Positions 25,978-36,904 of a DNA stretch of 64,000 nt are shown piece by piece (position 1 is the first letter of the stretch; every line of letters starts with the position of its first letter). The stretch comes from Mesorhizobium sp. AR10 (GTDB taxonomy: Bacteria; Pseudomonadota; Alphaproteobacteria; Rhizobiales; Rhizobiaceae), in the NCBI RefSeq assembly GCF_024746795.1, contig NZ_CP080524.1, forward strand, positions 1,798,001-1,862,000, given 5' to 3'. The translations under genes and the position numbers were made by a program. The notes under the pieces are model-generated. The model saw nothing but the letters and a program-made list of their open reading frames with translations. It was not told where the DNA came from and made no database searches.

Positions 25978-27243
25978 TTCCAACCAGTCGGGCAGCGAAT
26001 CCAGCCCGATCAGCTCTTCATAAGTCTGGCGCGGGCGCACGACATGGAAGCGGTCGCCATCGACCAGAACCTCTGCTACCAGCAGGCGCGTGTTGTAGGT
26101 GCCGGCCTGCACCGCGCCATAGGCGCCGGCGGTGGCAATGGCGATCAGGTCGCCGGACTTCAGCCTGGGGAGGTCGCGGTCGAGGCCGAGATAGTCGCCG
26201 GTCTCGCAGACCGGACCGACCACGTCGACCATCATGCGCGGCGCCGCGGCGGGCTGCTGCACCACCGGCTTGATGTCATGGAAGGCATCGTAGAGCGTCG
26301 GCCGGATCAGATCGTTCATGGCGGCATCGACGACCAGGAAATTCTTAGCGTCGCCTTCCTTCACGAAGATCACTTCCGAGACAAGAATGCCGGCATTGCC
26401 GACGATCAGCCGGCCCGGCTCGAACATCACCTTCAGCCCGAGCTTGGTGACATGCTTCCTGACGATCTGCGCATAGGCGTCGGGCAAAGGCGGCGGACTG
26501 TTATCGACGCGGTAGGGGATGCCGAGGCCACCGCCGAGATCGACATGCTCGATGGCATGCCCGTCGGCACGCAAGGCGCCGACCAGGTCGACGAGCAATG
26601 CGAAGGCGTCGTCGAAGGGCTGCAGCTCGGTGATCTGGCTGCCGATATGGGTGTCGATGCCGGTGATCTTGATGCCCGGCAGAAGTGCTGCGCGGGCATA
26701 GACCTGCCGCGCTTTCTGCCACGGAATACCGAACTTGTTCTCGGCCTTGCCGGTCGAGATCTTCTTGTGGGTCCTGGCATCGACATCCGGGTTGATGCGC
26801 AGTGAGATCGATGCCACCTTGCCCAGTGCCGTGGCGCGCGCCGAGAGCAGTTCGAGTTCAGGTTCGGATTCGACGTTGAAGCAGAGGATGCCGGCGGCAA
26901 GCGCAAGGTCCATTTCGCGCGCGGTCTTGCCGACGCCCGAAAACAGGATCTTGTTCGCCGGAATGCCGGCGGCCAATGCGCGGCGCAATTCGCCTTCCGA
27001 GACCACGTCGGCGCCGGCGCCAAGTCTGGCCAGCGTTCTCAGCACCGCCTGGTTGGAATTCGCCTTCATGGCGTAGCAGACCAGCGTGTCGAGCCCGGCA
27101 AAGGCCTCGGCGAAGACGCGGAAATGCCTGGTCAGCGTCGCCGTCGAATAGCAGTAGAATGGTGTGCAGACGCTCGCGGCGATGTCTGAAATCGCCACGT
27201 CCTCGGCATGCAGCACGCCGTCGCGGTAGTCGAAATGGTTCAC
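25975..27243 (-). CDS. lysA: Diaminopimelate decarboxylase
   Basis: LysA decarboxylates meso-diaminopimelate to L-lysine. The 422-aa protein starts at GTG (VNHFDYRDGVLHAEDV), which is the family N-terminus; the longer frame to 27375 is a shadow of the next gene. PLP lysine is Lys60 in CYAMKANSNQAVL, followed by HIGSQI, GGGLGIPY, EPGRLIVGNAG and the active-site cysteine in GPVCETGDYLG. It lies downstream of argH and the small lipoprotein gene on the same strand, a standard alphaproteobacterial cluster. Confidence 0.95.
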   Translation of the reverse strand: MNHFDYRDGVLHAEDVAISDIAASVCTPFYCYSTATLTRHFRVFAEAFAGLDTLVCYAMKANSNQAVLRTLARLGAGADVVSEGELRRALAAGIPANKILFSGVGKTAREMDLALAAGILCFNVESEPELELLSARATALGKVASISLRINPDVDARTHKKISTGKAENKFGIPWQKARQVYARAALLPGIKITGIDTHIGSQITELQPFDDAFALLVDLVGALRADGHAIEHVDLGGGLGIPYRVDNSPPPLPDAYAQIVRKHVTKLGLKVMFEPGRLIVGNAGILVSEVIFVKEGDAKNFLVVDAAMNDLIRPTLYDAFHDIKPVVQQPAAAPRMMVDVVGPVCETGDYLGLDRDLPRLKSGDLIAIATAGAYGAVQAGTYNTRLLVAEVLVDGDRFHVVRPRQTYEELIGLDSLPDWLE

Positions 27244-27262
27244 GAGAGTGGTTCCGAAAAGG

Positions 27263-27469
27263 TCAGAGCAGCGGGTCGAGAATGAACTTCTTGTCCTCGA
27301 CCGGTTTTTCCGGCTCCGGCGGCACAGCTTGCTTGGCCCTCTCGGCATCCTTGCGCGCCTGCACGGCGGCCTCATAAGGCGTGTCGAGACCGGCCTTCCT
27401 GCCGCAGGCCGTAACGGCCGCCATCGCCGCCAGCAGCGTCAGCGTCACCAAAATCCTGCTTCCGGTCAT
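27263..27469 (-). CDS. LptM-like small lipoprotein
   Basis: The start MTGSRILVTLTLLAAM gives 68 aa. A signal peptide ends in a lipobox with the acceptor Cys22 (AAVTAC), followed directly by GRKAGLDTP, close to the short N-terminal motif of LptM/LPAM-type lipoproteins, then a charged Pro/Glu-rich tail. LptM in enterobacteria aids disulfide maturation of the LPS translocon LptD. The position between argH and lysA is conserved in Rhizobiales. Functional equivalence with LptM is an inference from the motif only. Confidence 0.75.
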   Translation of the reverse strand: MTGSRILVTLTLLAAMAAVTACGRKAGLDTPYEAAVQARKDAERAKQAVPPEPEKPVEDKKFILDPLL

Positions 27470-27538
27470 CGATCCATCCGTCCGAAACTCTTGTCCGCCG
27501 CTGCTTCTAGCCGAGTTTTCGGCGCATTGCACCCCGGC

Positions 27539-28939
27539 CTAGGCTTTGGCCAGCTGCTTTTTCCAATAGCGGATCTGCTTCCTCACTTCCGACGGCGCGG
27601 TGCCGCCGAAGCTGACGCGGCTCTTCACCGAATTCTGCACCGCAAGCACCGAGAAGATGTCGGCGGTGATGCCGGGGTGGATGGACTGCAGATCTTCCAG
27701 CGAGAGCTTGTCGAGCCCGACCTTCTTGTCTTCGGCCAGCGCCACGGCGCGGCCGGTTACGTGATGTGCCTCGCGGAATGGCAGGCCGAGGGTGCGCACC
27801 AGCCAGTCGGCAAGATCGGTCGCGGTCGAATAGCCGGCGCCGGCAGCCTTCTTCATGGCCACGGCGTTGACCGTCATGTCGCGCACCATGCCGGTCATCG
27901 CCGCCAGCATCAGGTCGAGCGTCTCGGCGGCATCGAAGACGGATTCCTTGTCTTCCTGCATGTCCTTGCCATAGGTCAGCGGCATGCCCTTCATCACCGT
28001 CAGCAGGCCGACCAGATGGCCGGTGACGCGGCCGGTCTTGCCACGCACCAGTTCGGCTGCATCGGGGTTCTTCTTCTGCGGCATGATCGACGAGCCGGTG
28101 GAGAAGCTGTCCGACAGCCTGACGAAGCCGAATTGCGGCGTCGACCAGATGATGATCTCTTCGGCCAGCCGCGACAGATGCGTGGCGCAGATTGCCGCCA
28201 GGGCCAGGAATTCGAGCGCGAAATCGCGATCGGAAACGCTGTCGAGCGAATTGCGCATCGGCTCGCGAAAGCCAAGGCTCTTCGCCGTCTGGTGCCGGTC
28301 AATGGGGAAGCTGGTGCCGGCAAGGGCGGCTGCGCCCAATGGGCTTTCGTCCATCCGCTCGATGGCGTCGCGGACGCGCGACAGGTCGCGCGAAAACATC
28401 TCGACATAGGCCATGCAGTGGTGGCCAAAGGTAACCGGCTGTGCTGCCTGCATGTGGGTGAAGCCCGGCATCACCGTCGCCGCATGCTCCTCGGCGCGTT
28501 CCAGGAAGGCCGCGATCAGGCCCTTCAGCGCCTCGGCGACGCGGAAGCATTCGTCCTTTACCCAGAGCCTGAGGTCCACTGCCACCTGGTCGTTACGCGA
28601 GCGGGCGGTGTGCAGGCGTCCGGCGGCCGGGCCGATCAGGTCGGCAAGGCGGGCCTCGACATTCATGTGGATGTCTTCCAGCCGGGTCGAGAACTCGAAT
28701 GTGCCGGCCTCGATCTCTGCCAGGATCGTGTTCAGCCCGTGAGCGATTTTTTCTTGATCGGCCGCCGAAACAATGCCCGTTTGCGCCAGCATTTCGCTGT
28801 GGGCGATCGAGCCTCTGATATCCTGCGCGTAGAGTTTGCGGTCGAAGCCGATCGACGCGTTGATCGCTTCCATGATCGCGGCCGGACCCGAGGCAAAACG
28901 TCCGCCCCACATCTGGTTGCTGGCCTTCTTGTCGCTCAT
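27539..28939 (-). CDS. argH: Argininosuccinate lyase
   Basis: ArgH splits argininosuccinate into arginine and fumarate. The 466-aa protein has the fumarase-superfamily signature [12 protein letters not shown] and the ArgH motifs [14 protein letters not shown] and [14 protein letters not shown]. The N-terminus [15 protein letters not shown] is typical. It leads the minus-strand series argH, lipoprotein, lysA, and it is divergent from tlpA with only 35 nt between starts. Confidence 0.96.
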   Translation of the reverse strand: MSDKKASNQMWGGRFASGPAAIMEAINASIGFDRKLYAQDIRGSIAHSEMLAQTGIVSAADQEKIAHGLNTILAEIEAGTFEFSTRLEDIHMNVEARLADLIGPAAGRLHTARSRNDQVAVDLRLWVKDECFRVAEALKGLIAAFLERAEEHAATVMPGFTHMQAAQPVTFGHHCMAYVEMFSRDLSRVRDAIERMDESPLGAAALAGTSFPIDRHQTAKSLGFREPMRNSLDSVSDRDFALEFLALAAICATHLSRLAEEIIIWSTPQFGFVRLSDSFSTGSSIMPQKKNPDAAELVRGKTGRVTGHLVGLLTVMKGMPLTYGKDMQEDKESVFDAAETLDLMLAAMTGMVRDMTVNAVAMKKAAGAGYSTATDLADWLVRTLGLPFREAHHVTGRAVALAEDKKVGLDKLSLEDLQSIHPGITADIFSVLAVQNSVKSRVSFGGTAPSEVRKQIRYWKKQLAKA

Positions 28940-28974
28940 CGCTATAACCCGTGCTCCGGAGCAGTATTCAGAAA

Positions 28975-29661
28975 ATGGCAGACGGCAATAGATTTTTCCC
29001 GGCCCCGCGCCTGATCCTCGCCGCTTTGGTGGCGGGCGTGCTGGCCGGCGCGGTCGCGGTATATGTCAGCGAGAGCGGTTCTGGCAACAACGCTCCGGCA
29101 CAAGTCGCTGTCGGCGACAGCAAGGACGATGTCGCCTGCGCCGCCAAGACCGACCGCGCCAGGAAGGTTGCCGCCGCGGCCACCGGCCAGGTAGCCGCGC
29201 TTTTGCCGGCCGACCCGCCGCAATCGCTGAAAAGCCTCGCCTTCAACGATCCCGACGGCAAGCCGATGACGATCGCCGACCATGCTGGCAAGACGCTGCT
29301 GCTCAATCTGTGGGCGACATGGTGCGCGCCCTGCCGCGCCGAAATGCCGGCGCTCGACGCGCTGCAGAAGGAGATGGGCAGCGATGCCTTTCAGGTCGTT
29401 GCCGTCAATGTCGATACCGGCGACGATACCAAGCCGAAGAAGTTCCTCGGGGATATCGGCGTCGAGGCGCTCGGTTATTATCGAGATCCGACGATAGCGC
29501 TGTTCAACGACGTCAAGACGCGCGGCCTGGCGCTCGGCCTGCCGGTCACGATGCTGATCGACGGTGAGGGCTGCCTGATCGCCCATATGAACGGCCCGGC
29601 CGAATGGTCCGGACCGGACGCCAAGCGGCTGGTCGAGGCGGCGCTGAGCCCATCAGGCTGA
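28975..29661 (+). CDS. tlpA: TlpA-type membrane-anchored thiol:disulfide reductase
   Basis: The 228-aa protein has one N-terminal transmembrane segment ([20 protein letters not shown]) and a periplasmic thioredoxin domain with active site WCAPC at residues 116-120 and the cis-proline loop [12 protein letters not shown]. Two further cysteines (ACAAK near 55 and GEGCLI near 201) are the extra pair typical of alphaproteobacterial TlpA. TlpA reduces periplasmic targets, notably for cytochrome oxidase copper-site assembly. An upstream GTG at 28951 is possible but adds residues with no family match. Confidence 0.9.
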   Translation: MADGNRFFPAPRLILAALVAGVLAGAVAVYVSESGSGNNAPAQVAVGDSKDDVACAAKTDRARKVAAAATGQVAALLPADPPQSLKSLAFNDPDGKPMTIADHAGKTLLLNLWATWCAPCRAEMPALDALQKEMGSDAFQVVAVNVDTGDDTKPKKFLGDIGVEALGYYRDPTIALFNDVKTRGLALGLPVTMLIDGEGCLIAHMNGPAEWSGPDAKRLVEAALSPSG

Positions 29662-29778
29662 GTGCAGAGCGGTCGGCGATCGTCGACGGATCTGCCATGT
29701 CCATGGATCGTTGAGCCGGCTTGGTATTTCTCTCCATCCTCCTCCGGGACGATGGAACGCTATTTTAGCCGGATATGA

Positions 29779-29800
29779 ATTTCATAAAACAGCAACAAAA
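29779..29800 (+). promoter_or_regulatory. Weak Pho-box candidate upstream of ugpB
   Basis: ATTTCAT-AAAA-CAGCAAC-AAAA has the architecture of a PhoB site: two 7-mers 11 nt apart, each followed by an A-rich tetrad. The 7-mers match CTGTCAT/C at only 5 and 4 positions, so this is tentative. The ugp systems of other bacteria are phosphate-starvation regulated. Confidence 0.3.
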
Positions 29801-29880
29801 CCGTTGTCCGATCGTCACGTGCGACACATATTGCCGTTGCGGGAGTGCCCCTTTCGCCAATGACAAACGGGAGATGAAAC

Positions 29881-31191
29881 ATGAAGTTGTTCGGCTTCGC
29901 GGCCGGTGTTGCCGCCACCTTGACCCTGCTTTCCACCACCTCGGCCTTCGCCGTCACCCAGATCAGCTGGTGGCATGCCATGACGGGCGCCAATGCCGAG
30001 GTTGTCGACAAGATCGCCAAGGATTTCAATGCCAGCCAGAGCGACTATGAGATCCTCCCCGTGTTCAAGGGTACTTATCCCGAGACACTGAATGCCGGCA
30101 TCGCTGCCTTTCGTGCAGGTCAAGCGCCCGATATTATCCAGGTGTTCGACGTGGGTACCGGCGTCATGATGGCCGCCGAAGGCGCGATCAAACCGGTGGC
30201 CGATGTGCTGACCAGCGCCGGCATGACCTTCGACAAGAGCCAGTATTTGCCTGGCATCGTCGGCTATTATTCGAAGCCGGACGGCACCATGCTGTCCTTC
30301 CCCTACAATTCCTCCTCGCCAATCCTCTACTACAACAAGGATATCTTCCAGAAGGCCGGGCTTGATGTGAACAACCCGCCCAAGACCTGGAACGAGGTGT
30401 GGGAAGCAGCCAAGAAGATCAAGGCGAGCGGCGCCGCCTCCTGCGGCTATACCTCGACCTGGCTGACCTGGATCCACCTCGAGGCTTTCGCCGCCTGGAA
30501 CGACGTTTCCTATGGCACCAACCAGAACGGACTTGCCGGCACCGACGTCGAACTCAAGATCAATGCGCCGATCTTCGTCAACCATTTCCAGGCGCTAGCC
30601 GACCTGGCCAAGGACGGCACCTTCAAATATGGCGGCCGCACCTCCGAAGCCAAACAGATATTCCTCGCCGGCGAATGCGGCATCTTCACCGAATCGTCGG
30701 GTGGCCTCGGTGACATCGTCAAGTCGGGCATGAACTACGGCATCGGCCAGCTTCCCTATGATACCGACGCCAAGGGGGCGCCGCAGAACACCACGCCGGG
30801 CGGAGCCAGCCTGTGGGTGTTCGGCGACAAATCGGACGAGGAATACAAGGGCGTCGCGGCGTTCTTCTCCTACCTGTCCAAGACTGAAGTGCAGGAATAT
30901 CTGCATCAGAAGTCAGGTTACCTGCCGGTGACGCTCGCTGCCTACGAGGCAACCAAGAAGTCCGGCTTCTATGACAAGAACCCCGGCCGGGAGACGCCGA
31001 TCCTGCAGATGCTGGGCAAGGCGCCGACCGAGAATTCGAAGGGCGTGCGCCTCATCAACTTGCCGCAGGTGCGCGACATCGAGAACGAGGAGTTCGAGAA
31101 GATGCTGGCCGGTCAGCAGACTGCCCAGCAGGCGCTCGACAACGCGGTCGCACGCGGCAACAAGGCTATCCAGGAAGCGATCGGGAACTGA
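29881..31191 (+). CDS. ugpB: sn-Glycerol-3-phosphate ABC transporter binding protein UgpB
   Basis: The 436-aa protein starts with a signal peptide (MKLFGFAAGVAATLTLL to TSAFA) and is a type 1 extracellular solute-binding protein. ITQISWWHAMTG-like openings, EILPVFKGTYPETLNAGIAAFR, PYNSSSPILYYNKD and the conserved W-rich CGYTSTWLTWIHLEAFAAW agree with UgpB. It captures glycerol-3-phosphate or a phosphodiester in the periplasm. GGGAG lies 7 nt before the ATG. It heads a four-gene operon, separated from ugpA by an 8-bp hairpin. Confidence 0.9.
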   Translation: MKLFGFAAGVAATLTLLSTTSAFAVTQISWWHAMTGANAEVVDKIAKDFNASQSDYEILPVFKGTYPETLNAGIAAFRAGQAPDIIQVFDVGTGVMMAAEGAIKPVADVLTSAGMTFDKSQYLPGIVGYYSKPDGTMLSFPYNSSSPILYYNKDIFQKAGLDVNNPPKTWNEVWEAAKKIKASGAASCGYTSTWLTWIHLEAFAAWNDVSYGTNQNGLAGTDVELKINAPIFVNHFQALADLAKDGTFKYGGRTSEAKQIFLAGECGIFTESSGGLGDIVKSGMNYGIGQLPYDTDAKGAPQNTTPGGASLWVFGDKSDEEYKGVAAFFSYLSKTEVQEYLHQKSGYLPVTLAAYEATKKSGFYDKNPGRETPILQMLGKAPTENSKGVRLINLPQVRDIENEEFEKMLAGQQTAQQALDNAVARGNKAIQEAIGN

Positions 31192-31220
31192 AGCGATTTG
31201 TCTCAGTTGAATGAATCTCG

Positions 31221-31240
31221 TCCACGCAGACCTGCGTGGA
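31221..31240 (+). other. Perfect stem-loop between ugpB and ugpA
   Basis: TCCACGCA-GACC-TGCGTGGA forms a perfect 8-bp stem with a 4-nt loop, 29 nt after the ugpB stop. It has no T run. Such hairpins after the first gene of importer operons typically protect the binding-protein mRNA and lower downstream expression. Confidence 0.7.
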
Positions 31241-31269
31241 CGACTTCCTGAATAGCGAGGGAAATCACC

Positions 31270-32154
31270 CTGTCTCCACGCGTCGTCTTTCCCAACAAGA
31301 TCCTGCCTTACCTGCTGGTGGCGCCGCAACTCGCCATTACGCTGATTTTTTTCTACTGGCCGACCGGTCAGGCGCTCTACCAGTCGATGCTCAGAGAAGA
31401 TCCGTTCGGGCTGAAGAGCAAGTTCGTCGGTCTTGCCAATTTCCGAAAGGTTCTGGCCGACCCGGCCTACCTCAATTCGATCAAGGTCACGGTGGTGTTT
31501 TCGCTGGCGACAGCGATCGTCGCCATGGGGGTGGCACTGCTGCTTGCCGTCATGGCCGAGAAGGTGGTGCGCGGCAAAGGCCTCTATCGCACGCTGATGA
31601 TCTGGCCGTATGCGGTGGCGCCGGCGATTGCCGGCATGTTGTGGCTGTTCCTGTTCAACCCATCGATCGGTTCGCTGGCCTACGCCCTGAGAGGTCTCGG
31701 CATCGACTGGGACCCGTTGCTCAACGGTGACCACGCCATGATCCTGCTGGTGTCTGCGGCTGCCTGGAAGCAGATCAGCTACAATTTCCTGTTCTTCGTC
31801 GCCGGGCTGCAAGCGGTGCCGAAGACGCTGATCGAGGCGGCTGCCATGGACGGCGCCGGAGAGACGAAGCGCTTCTGGACCATCGTCTTCCCGCTGCTTG
31901 CGCCGACGACCTTTTTCCTGCTTGTGGTCAACACCGTCTATGCCCTGTTCGACACCTTCGGCATCGTTCATGCCGTTACCGGCGGCGGGCCGGGAAAAAC
32001 GACCGAGACGCTGGTCTACAAGGTCTACAATGACGGTTTCGTCAATCTGATCCTCGGCGACTCGGCGGCGCAGTCGGTCATTCTGATGGTCATCGTCATC
32101 TCGCTCACGGCCATCCAGTTCCGCTATGTGGAACGCAAAGTCCACTACGGCTGA
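31270..32154 (+). CDS. ugpA: sn-Glycerol-3-phosphate ABC transporter permease UgpA
   Basis: UgpA is one of the two inner-membrane channel subunits. No ATG, GTG or TTG gives the family N-terminus. The frame reads [21 protein letters not shown] from a CTG at 31270 that is preceded by GAGGG with about 8-nt spacing. Starting there gives 294 aa, the normal UgpA length, whereas the first GTG (31318) would cut into transmembrane helix 1. The EAA loop is visible as [21 protein letters not shown]. The CTG start is an inference. Confidence 0.85.
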   Translation: MSPRVVFPNKILPYLLVAPQLAITLIFFYWPTGQALYQSMLREDPFGLKSKFVGLANFRKVLADPAYLNSIKVTVVFSLATAIVAMGVALLLAVMAEKVVRGKGLYRTLMIWPYAVAPAIAGMLWLFLFNPSIGSLAYALRGLGIDWDPLLNGDHAMILLVSAAAWKQISYNFLFFVAGLQAVPKTLIEAAAMDGAGETKRFWTIVFPLLAPTTFFLLVVNTVYALFDTFGIVHAVTGGGPGKTTETLVYKVYNDGFVNLILGDSAAQSVILMVIVISLTAIQFRYVERKVHYG

Positions 32155-32163
32155 GGGCGAGCG

Positions 32164-33012
32164 ATGATCGGCCAGTCCTCGCTTCGCACCTTCATCGCCC
32201 ACGCCGTGCTGATCCTCGGCATACTGATCGTCGCCTTCCCGATCTACTACACCTTCGTCGCCTCCACACAGACGCTGCAAACCATCCTCAAGCCGCCATT
32301 GCCGCTGTTGCCCGGCGACCAGTTCTGGAACAATTACAGCGAGGCACTGTTCGGCGGTGTCGGCCGTATCGGTGGGGTCAGTGTCGGCCGCTTGCTGCTC
32401 AACACTACGATCATGGCGCTCGGCATCGCCGTGGGAAAGATTTTCATCTCGATCCTGTCGGCCTATGCGATCGTGTTCTTCCGTTTTCCGCTGCGCATGG
32501 TGTTCTTCTGGCTGATCTTCATCACCCTGATGCTTCCCGTCGAGGTGCGCATCCTGCCGACCTACAAGGTGATGGTCGATCTCGGCATGATCGACACCTA
32601 TGCCGGCCTGATCATCCCGCTGATCGCCTCAGCCACCGCAACGCTGTTGTTCCGCCAGTTCTTCATGACCATTCCAGGGGAACTGGTGGAAGCGGCGCGT
32701 GTCGACGGCGCCGGGCCATGGCGCTTCTTTTTCGACATCCTGTTGCCGCTGTCGCGCACCAACATCGCGGCGCTGTTCGTCATCCTCTTCATCTACGGTT
32801 GGACGCAGTATCTGTGGCCGCTGCTCGTCACCAACAGCAACGACATGAACACCATCGTCATCGCGCTGAGAAAGATGGTTTCCTTCGCCGATGCCGATAC
32901 CCAATGGCATCTGGTCATGGTCACCGCGATGCTGGCCATCCTGCCGCCGATCCTGATCGTGGTGCTGATGCAACGCTGGTTCGTGCGCGGACTGGTCGAT
33001 TCCGAAAAGTGA
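32164..33012 (+). CDS. ugpE: sn-Glycerol-3-phosphate ABC transporter permease UgpE
   Basis: This 282-aa permease has six predicted helices and the EAA loop [21 protein letters not shown] that contacts the ATPase. The opening with [25 protein letters not shown] and the conserved [14 protein letters not shown] are standard for UgpE. It starts 9 nt after ugpA and lies 7 nt before ugpC. Confidence 0.93.
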   Translation: MIGQSSLRTFIAHAVLILGILIVAFPIYYTFVASTQTLQTILKPPLPLLPGDQFWNNYSEALFGGVGRIGGVSVGRLLLNTTIMALGIAVGKIFISILSAYAIVFFRFPLRMVFFWLIFITLMLPVEVRILPTYKVMVDLGMIDTYAGLIIPLIASATATLLFRQFFMTIPGELVEAARVDGAGPWRFFFDILLPLSRTNIAALFVILFIYGWTQYLWPLLVTNSNDMNTIVIALRKMVSFADADTQWHLVMVTAMLAILPPILIVVLMQRWFVRGLVDSEK

Positions 33013-33019
33013 GAAGCTG

Positions 33020-34081
33020 ATGGCGACCGTTGATCTGAAGGATGTGAAGAAGGTCTATCCCAGCGGCGTCGAAGCCGTGAAGGGCGTCTCCATAGCCATT
33101 CCCGACAAGGAGCTTTGCGTGCTGGTTGGCCCGTCCGGCTGCGGCAAGTCCACGCTGCTGCGGATGATTGCCGGGCTGGAGACCATTTCTTCCGGTACGG
33201 TCGCCATCGACGGCAAGATCGTCAACACCATCGGCCCGACCGAGCGCGACATTGCAATGGTGTTCCAAAACTATGCGCTCTACCCGCATATGAAGGTCTA
33301 CGACAACATGGCCTACGGGTTGCGCAACCGCGGCACGCCGAAGGACGAGATCGACAGCAGGGTCCGCTCGACTGCCAGGGTGCTCGAACTCTCGGCGCTG
33401 CTTGACCGGCGCCCGCGCGAGCTTTCCGGCGGCCAGCGCCAGCGCGTCGCCATGGGGCGTGCCATCGTGCGCAATCCGAAAGTCTTCCTTTTCGACGAGC
33501 CGCTCAGCAATCTCGACGCCAAACTGCGCGGCCAGATGCGGGTCGAAATCAAGAATCTGCAGCGCTCGCTCGGTGTCACCTCGGTCTACGTCACCCACGA
33601 TCAATTGGAGGCGATGACCCTGGCCGATATCCTCGTCGTGATGAACGCCGGATTGGTCGAGCAGACCGGCGCGCCACTCGACATTTACGAGAAGCCGGCC
33701 TCGACCTTCGTCGCCTCCTTCATCGGCGCACCGCCGATGAATCTTCTGCCCCTTTCGCAAGGGCCGGCTGGTCCGGCGCTGACTGATGGCAAGACGATTG
33801 ACTTTGCCCCTGCGAACGCTGCCACGCTTGGCTTCCGCCCCGAGGATGCCGACGTCACCTTCGGCGCCGAGGCATCGTCCGGCGCGCTCATCCTGCCGGC
33901 AATGGTCGAGGCGGTCGAACCGGTGGGAGCCGAGAGCTTCCTTCACTGCGCGGCAGGCGGCAACCGTATCGTCGTGCGTGTTGCCGGCCGTGCAACAGCC
34001 AAGCCCGGCGACCAGTTGCGGGTCGTGGCCAGGACCGAAAAGCTGCATTGGTTCGACGGTGCGGGGAAGCGGGTCGATTGA
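33020..34081 (+). CDS. ugpC: sn-Glycerol-3-phosphate ABC transporter ATPase UgpC
   Basis: The 353-aa MalK/UgpC-type ATPase has Walker [10 protein letters not shown] (37-45), signature [17 protein letters not shown], Walker [13 protein letters not shown] and a C-terminal TOBE-like regulatory domain. It energises import by UgpA-UgpE. The gene closes the ugpBAEC operon; the following region converges with the iron ABC operon after about 50 nt. Confidence 0.93.
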   Translation: MATVDLKDVKKVYPSGVEAVKGVSIAIPDKELCVLVGPSGCGKSTLLRMIAGLETISSGTVAIDGKIVNTIGPTERDIAMVFQNYALYPHMKVYDNMAYGLRNRGTPKDEIDSRVRSTARVLELSALLDRRPRELSGGQRQRVAMGRAIVRNPKVFLFDEPLSNLDAKLRGQMRVEIKNLQRSLGVTSVYVTHDQLEAMTLADILVVMNAGLVEQTGAPLDIYEKPASTFVASFIGAPPMNLLPLSQGPAGPALTDGKTIDFAPANAATLGFRPEDADVTFGAEASSGALILPAMVEAVEPVGAESFLHCAAGGNRIVVRVAGRATAKPGDQLRVVARTEKLHWFDGAGKRVD

Positions 34082-34131
34082 GGACTGCCTCTAAGCGCTG
34101 ACCAGCAGGTTACAGGTACGCGCAACAGCCC

Positions 34132-35214
34132 TCAGGCAAAGACATGCGCCTTGCCCGACACGGTCAGCCGAACGATTTCGCCGACGGCAGGGGCGTCCAT
34201 GCCGGGCTTGCGCAGGATCAATGGCGTGTTGCCGATCGCGGCGGCGTCCGGCGGATCGGCACTGTTCAGGAGCCGCACGGCGATGGTGCACATCGAGCCG
34301 GCGAATTCGGAGTCCGTCACTTCACCGAACAGCATCTCCGGCGTGCCCGACATGCCTTCGCGCGACGTTCGTTTCAGCAGTATCTGCTCGGGCCGCAGCA
34401 TGATGCGGGCGAGATCGCGCCGCTCGCTGGTGTCGACGGCGATGCGGCCAAGCGGCGAGTTGGCAAAACCGCCTGATATCTTTGCCGGCAGGATGATGGC
34501 GTCGCCGAGGAATTCGGCGATCATCCGGTCTTTCGGCTTGAGATAGAGTTCGCGTGGCGTGCCGACCTGCGAAAATTTGCCATCGCGCATGACTGCGACC
34601 TGGCTGGCAAAGGAGAGCGCCTCGGCCTGGTCGTGGGTCACCAGTATGGTGGTGATCCCTGCGGCTTCCAGAAGTTCGGCCACCGCCTTGCGCATCGAGG
34701 CGCGCAGCCCGGTGTCGAGCGCCGAGAACGGCTCGTCGAGCAGCATCAGCCGTGGCTTCATCGCCATGGCGCGGGCCAGCGCCACGCGCTGCTGCTGGCC
34801 GCCGGAAAGCTCGTGCGGGCGGCGTTTCAGGATCGCCTTGTCCAGCCCGACGATGTAGGCGAGTTCGATGATGCGCTCGCTGCGCTTGTTCTCGTGGCGC
34901 CCCATGCCGAAGCCGATATTGTCGGCAATGGTCAGATGCGGGAACAGGGCGCCGTCTTGCGCCACCAGACCGATACCGCGGCGATGCGCCGGAACAGCGG
35001 TGCCGCCATTGGCCAGTAGCTGGCCGTCGAGCACGATGCGGCCCTGGTCCGGGGCCTCGAAGCCGGCGATCAGGCGCAGCAAGGTCGTCTTGCCACAGCC
35101 CGACGGTCCGACGATCGCCGTGCGGCTGCCGCTGATCACGCCGAGATCGACGCCGGCCAGTGCCGCCACCGGGCCATAGTGCTTGTGCACGCCGCTGAGT
35201 TCGAGAAAGCTCAT
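34132..35214 (-). CDS. fbpC: Fe3+ ABC transporter ATPase (FbpC/SfuC type)
   Basis: The 360-aa ATPase (start [20 protein letters not shown]) has Walker A GPSGCGKT (36-43), signature [16 protein letters not shown], Walker [13 protein letters not shown] and a C-terminal TOBE/FbpC domain. It drives ferric ion uptake with the adjoining permease and binding protein. Its start overlaps the permease stop as ATGA, so the two are translationally coupled. A longer open frame to 35937 lies inside the permease gene and is rejected. Confidence 0.9.
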   Translation of the reverse strand: MSFLELSGVHKHYGPVAALAGVDLGVISGSRTAIVGPSGCGKTTLLRLIAGFEAPDQGRIVLDGQLLANGGTAVPAHRRGIGLVAQDGALFPHLTIADNIGFGMGRHENKRSERIIELAYIVGLDKAILKRRPHELSGGQQQRVALARAMAMKPRLMLLDEPFSALDTGLRASMRKAVAELLEAAGITTILVTHDQAEALSFASQVAVMRDGKFSQVGTPRELYLKPKDRMIAEFLGDAIILPAKISGGFANSPLGRIAVDTSERRDLARIMLRPEQILLKRTSREGMSGTPEMLFGEVTDSEFAGSMCTIAVRLLNSADPPDAAAIGNTPLILRKPGMDAPAVGEIVRLTVSGKAHVFA

Positions 35215-36797
35215 CGTCCGGCCATCCGCTTCGATTGGACATAGAGCAGCCATGTCAGAGGCAGCGACATCGCCACCATGATGAAAGCGTAGGGCGCGGC
35301 CGACGCATAGTCGATCTCGCCACTGTAGGACCAGAATGCCATCGCCAGTGTGCGGGTGCCGTTGGGCGCCAGCATCTGGGTGGCGGTCAGCTCGTTCATG
35401 ATGCCGAGCGCGACCAGCGCCATGCCCGCCGCCGCCCCCGGCGCCGACAGGCGGATCGTCGTCGACCACAGCGCCTTGAGCGGCGATCGGCCGAGGCTGC
35501 CGGCGGCGCGTTCGAGCTCGACCGGCGCCTGTGCGATCGACGCCCGAAGACTGATCAGGGCGCGCGGCAGGAACATCAGGGCATAAGCGACAAGGATCGT
35601 GAACAGCGTCTGATAGAGCGGCAGGGCGATGCGCACGGCAATGGTCACCAGCGCCAGGGCTATGACGACGCCGGGCAGCGAGCCGACAATGTAGTTGCAG
35701 CCCTCCAGAAGGCGCTGCAGCGGACCCGGCGCGCGGATCGAGATCCACGCCATCGGCATGGCGGCGACTGTGGCGAGCAGCGCGCCGGCGAGCGCCAGAA
35801 GCAGCGTCTGGCCGAGTGCGAGGCCTATCTCGTCGAAACGCCAGACGTCGGCGCCCCCGGCCGCAAGCCAGCGGCCGATGGTGACGAACGGAACGCCAAG
35901 CGCCAGCAGCGTGGTGATGACCGGCAGCGCCAGGCAAGGGATCGTGGCGCGGCCGAGGCTTGCGCGTTGCTGGTGGCGCGCGGCGCCCGAGCCGACGCGG
36001 GCATAGCGCTCCTGGCCGCGCACAAGCACCTCCAGGCCGAGCAGCACAAAGCAGCAGGTTACCAGCACGCCGGCCAGCATGTTGGCGGCAGGTCCATTGA
36101 AGGTCGACTGGAACTGGTCGACGATCGCCGTGGTGAAGGTGTCGAAACGGATGAACACGTAGAGCCCGTATTCAGCCAGCAGGTGCAGGCCGACCAGCAG
36201 CGAGCCGCCGCAGATGGCGAGCCTCAGCTGCGGCAGCACGACACGCCTGAACACGCGCCAGGGGTCGAGGCCAAGCGCTGCCGCGGCGTCCTCGAGGGCG
36301 GGATCAAGCCGGCGCAAAGCCGCTGACACCGGCAGATAGAGGAACGGAAAATAAGCGATGACGGAAACCAGAACGCCGGCCCACAGGCCGTGCAGCCCCG
36401 GCACCATGGTGACCCAGGCATAGCTGTGCACGAAGGCCGGGACGGCGAGCGGCGCCACCGCCAGCCAGGCCCAAAGGCGGGCACCTGGCAGGTCGCTGCG
36501 CTCGGTCAGCCAGGCCAGTGCCACCGAAAGCACGATGGAGATTGGAACGGAAAGCAGCACCAGCAGGACGGTGTTGACCAGCAGTTCGCCGACGCGCGGC
36601 CGGAAGACCAGGGCTGAGACGGTTCCCCAGCCGGTCTGCACCGCGACCCAGACGATGAAGGCAAGCGGCAGCAGTGAAAGCAGCGAGACGAGAATGGCGG
36701 CGAGCAAAATCCAGGACATGGGCCGCCGCCGCGTCGATCGCCCGACCGTCCTGTCGGTCGGCAAGCCTGAACGCGCAAGATCGACCGCAGGCTGCAT
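35211..36797 (-). CDS. fbpB: Fe3+ ABC transporter permease (fused FbpB/SfuB type)
   Basis: The 528-aa protein contains two homologous binding-protein-dependent permease halves, each with its own EAA-like loop ([21 protein letters not shown] in the first, [21 protein letters not shown] in the second), a total of about twelve helices. This fused layout is the rule for FbpB/SfuB/AfuB ferric permeases. The first of several possible starts (36797) is given; [21 protein letters not shown] nearer the first helix is an alternative. Confidence 0.9.
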   Translation of the reverse strand: MQPAVDLARSGLPTDRTVGRSTRRRPMSWILLAAILVSLLSLLPLAFIVWVAVQTGWGTVSALVFRPRVGELLVNTVLLVLLSVPISIVLSVALAWLTERSDLPGARLWAWLAVAPLAVPAFVHSYAWVTMVPGLHGLWAGVLVSVIAYFPFLYLPVSAALRRLDPALEDAAAALGLDPWRVFRRVVLPQLRLAICGGSLLVGLHLLAEYGLYVFIRFDTFTTAIVDQFQSTFNGPAANMLAGVLVTCCFVLLGLEVLVRGQERYARVGSGAARHQQRASLGRATIPCLALPVITTLLALGVPFVTIGRWLAAGGADVWRFDEIGLALGQTLLLALAGALLATVAAMPMAWISIRAPGPLQRLLEGCNYIVGSLPGVVIALALVTIAVRIALPLYQTLFTILVAYALMFLPRALISLRASIAQAPVELERAAGSLGRSPLKALWSTTIRLSAPGAAAGMALVALGIMNELTATQMLAPNGTRTLAMAFWSYSGEIDYASAAPYAFIMVAMSLPLTWLLYVQSKRMAGR

Positions 36798-36904
36798 CAG
36801 CTCAGGCGCCGTGCCGCTGCCGCCCGGTAGCGGCAGCTGAAGGACCGCAAGCGCGGCCGGAAATGCAGCTTGTCGTCATGGACGAATGCCATCTCGAAAA
36901 CAGA

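Noticed and set aside
27248..29014. A 588-residue plus-strand open frame opposite argH and the lipoprotein gene
   Set aside because: It is a shadow of argH; the protein reads as low-complexity His/Arg-rich sequence without motifs.
30913..32280. A 455-residue minus-strand open frame opposite ugpB-ugpE
   Set aside because: Antisense to confirmed ugp genes, with no recognisable domain.
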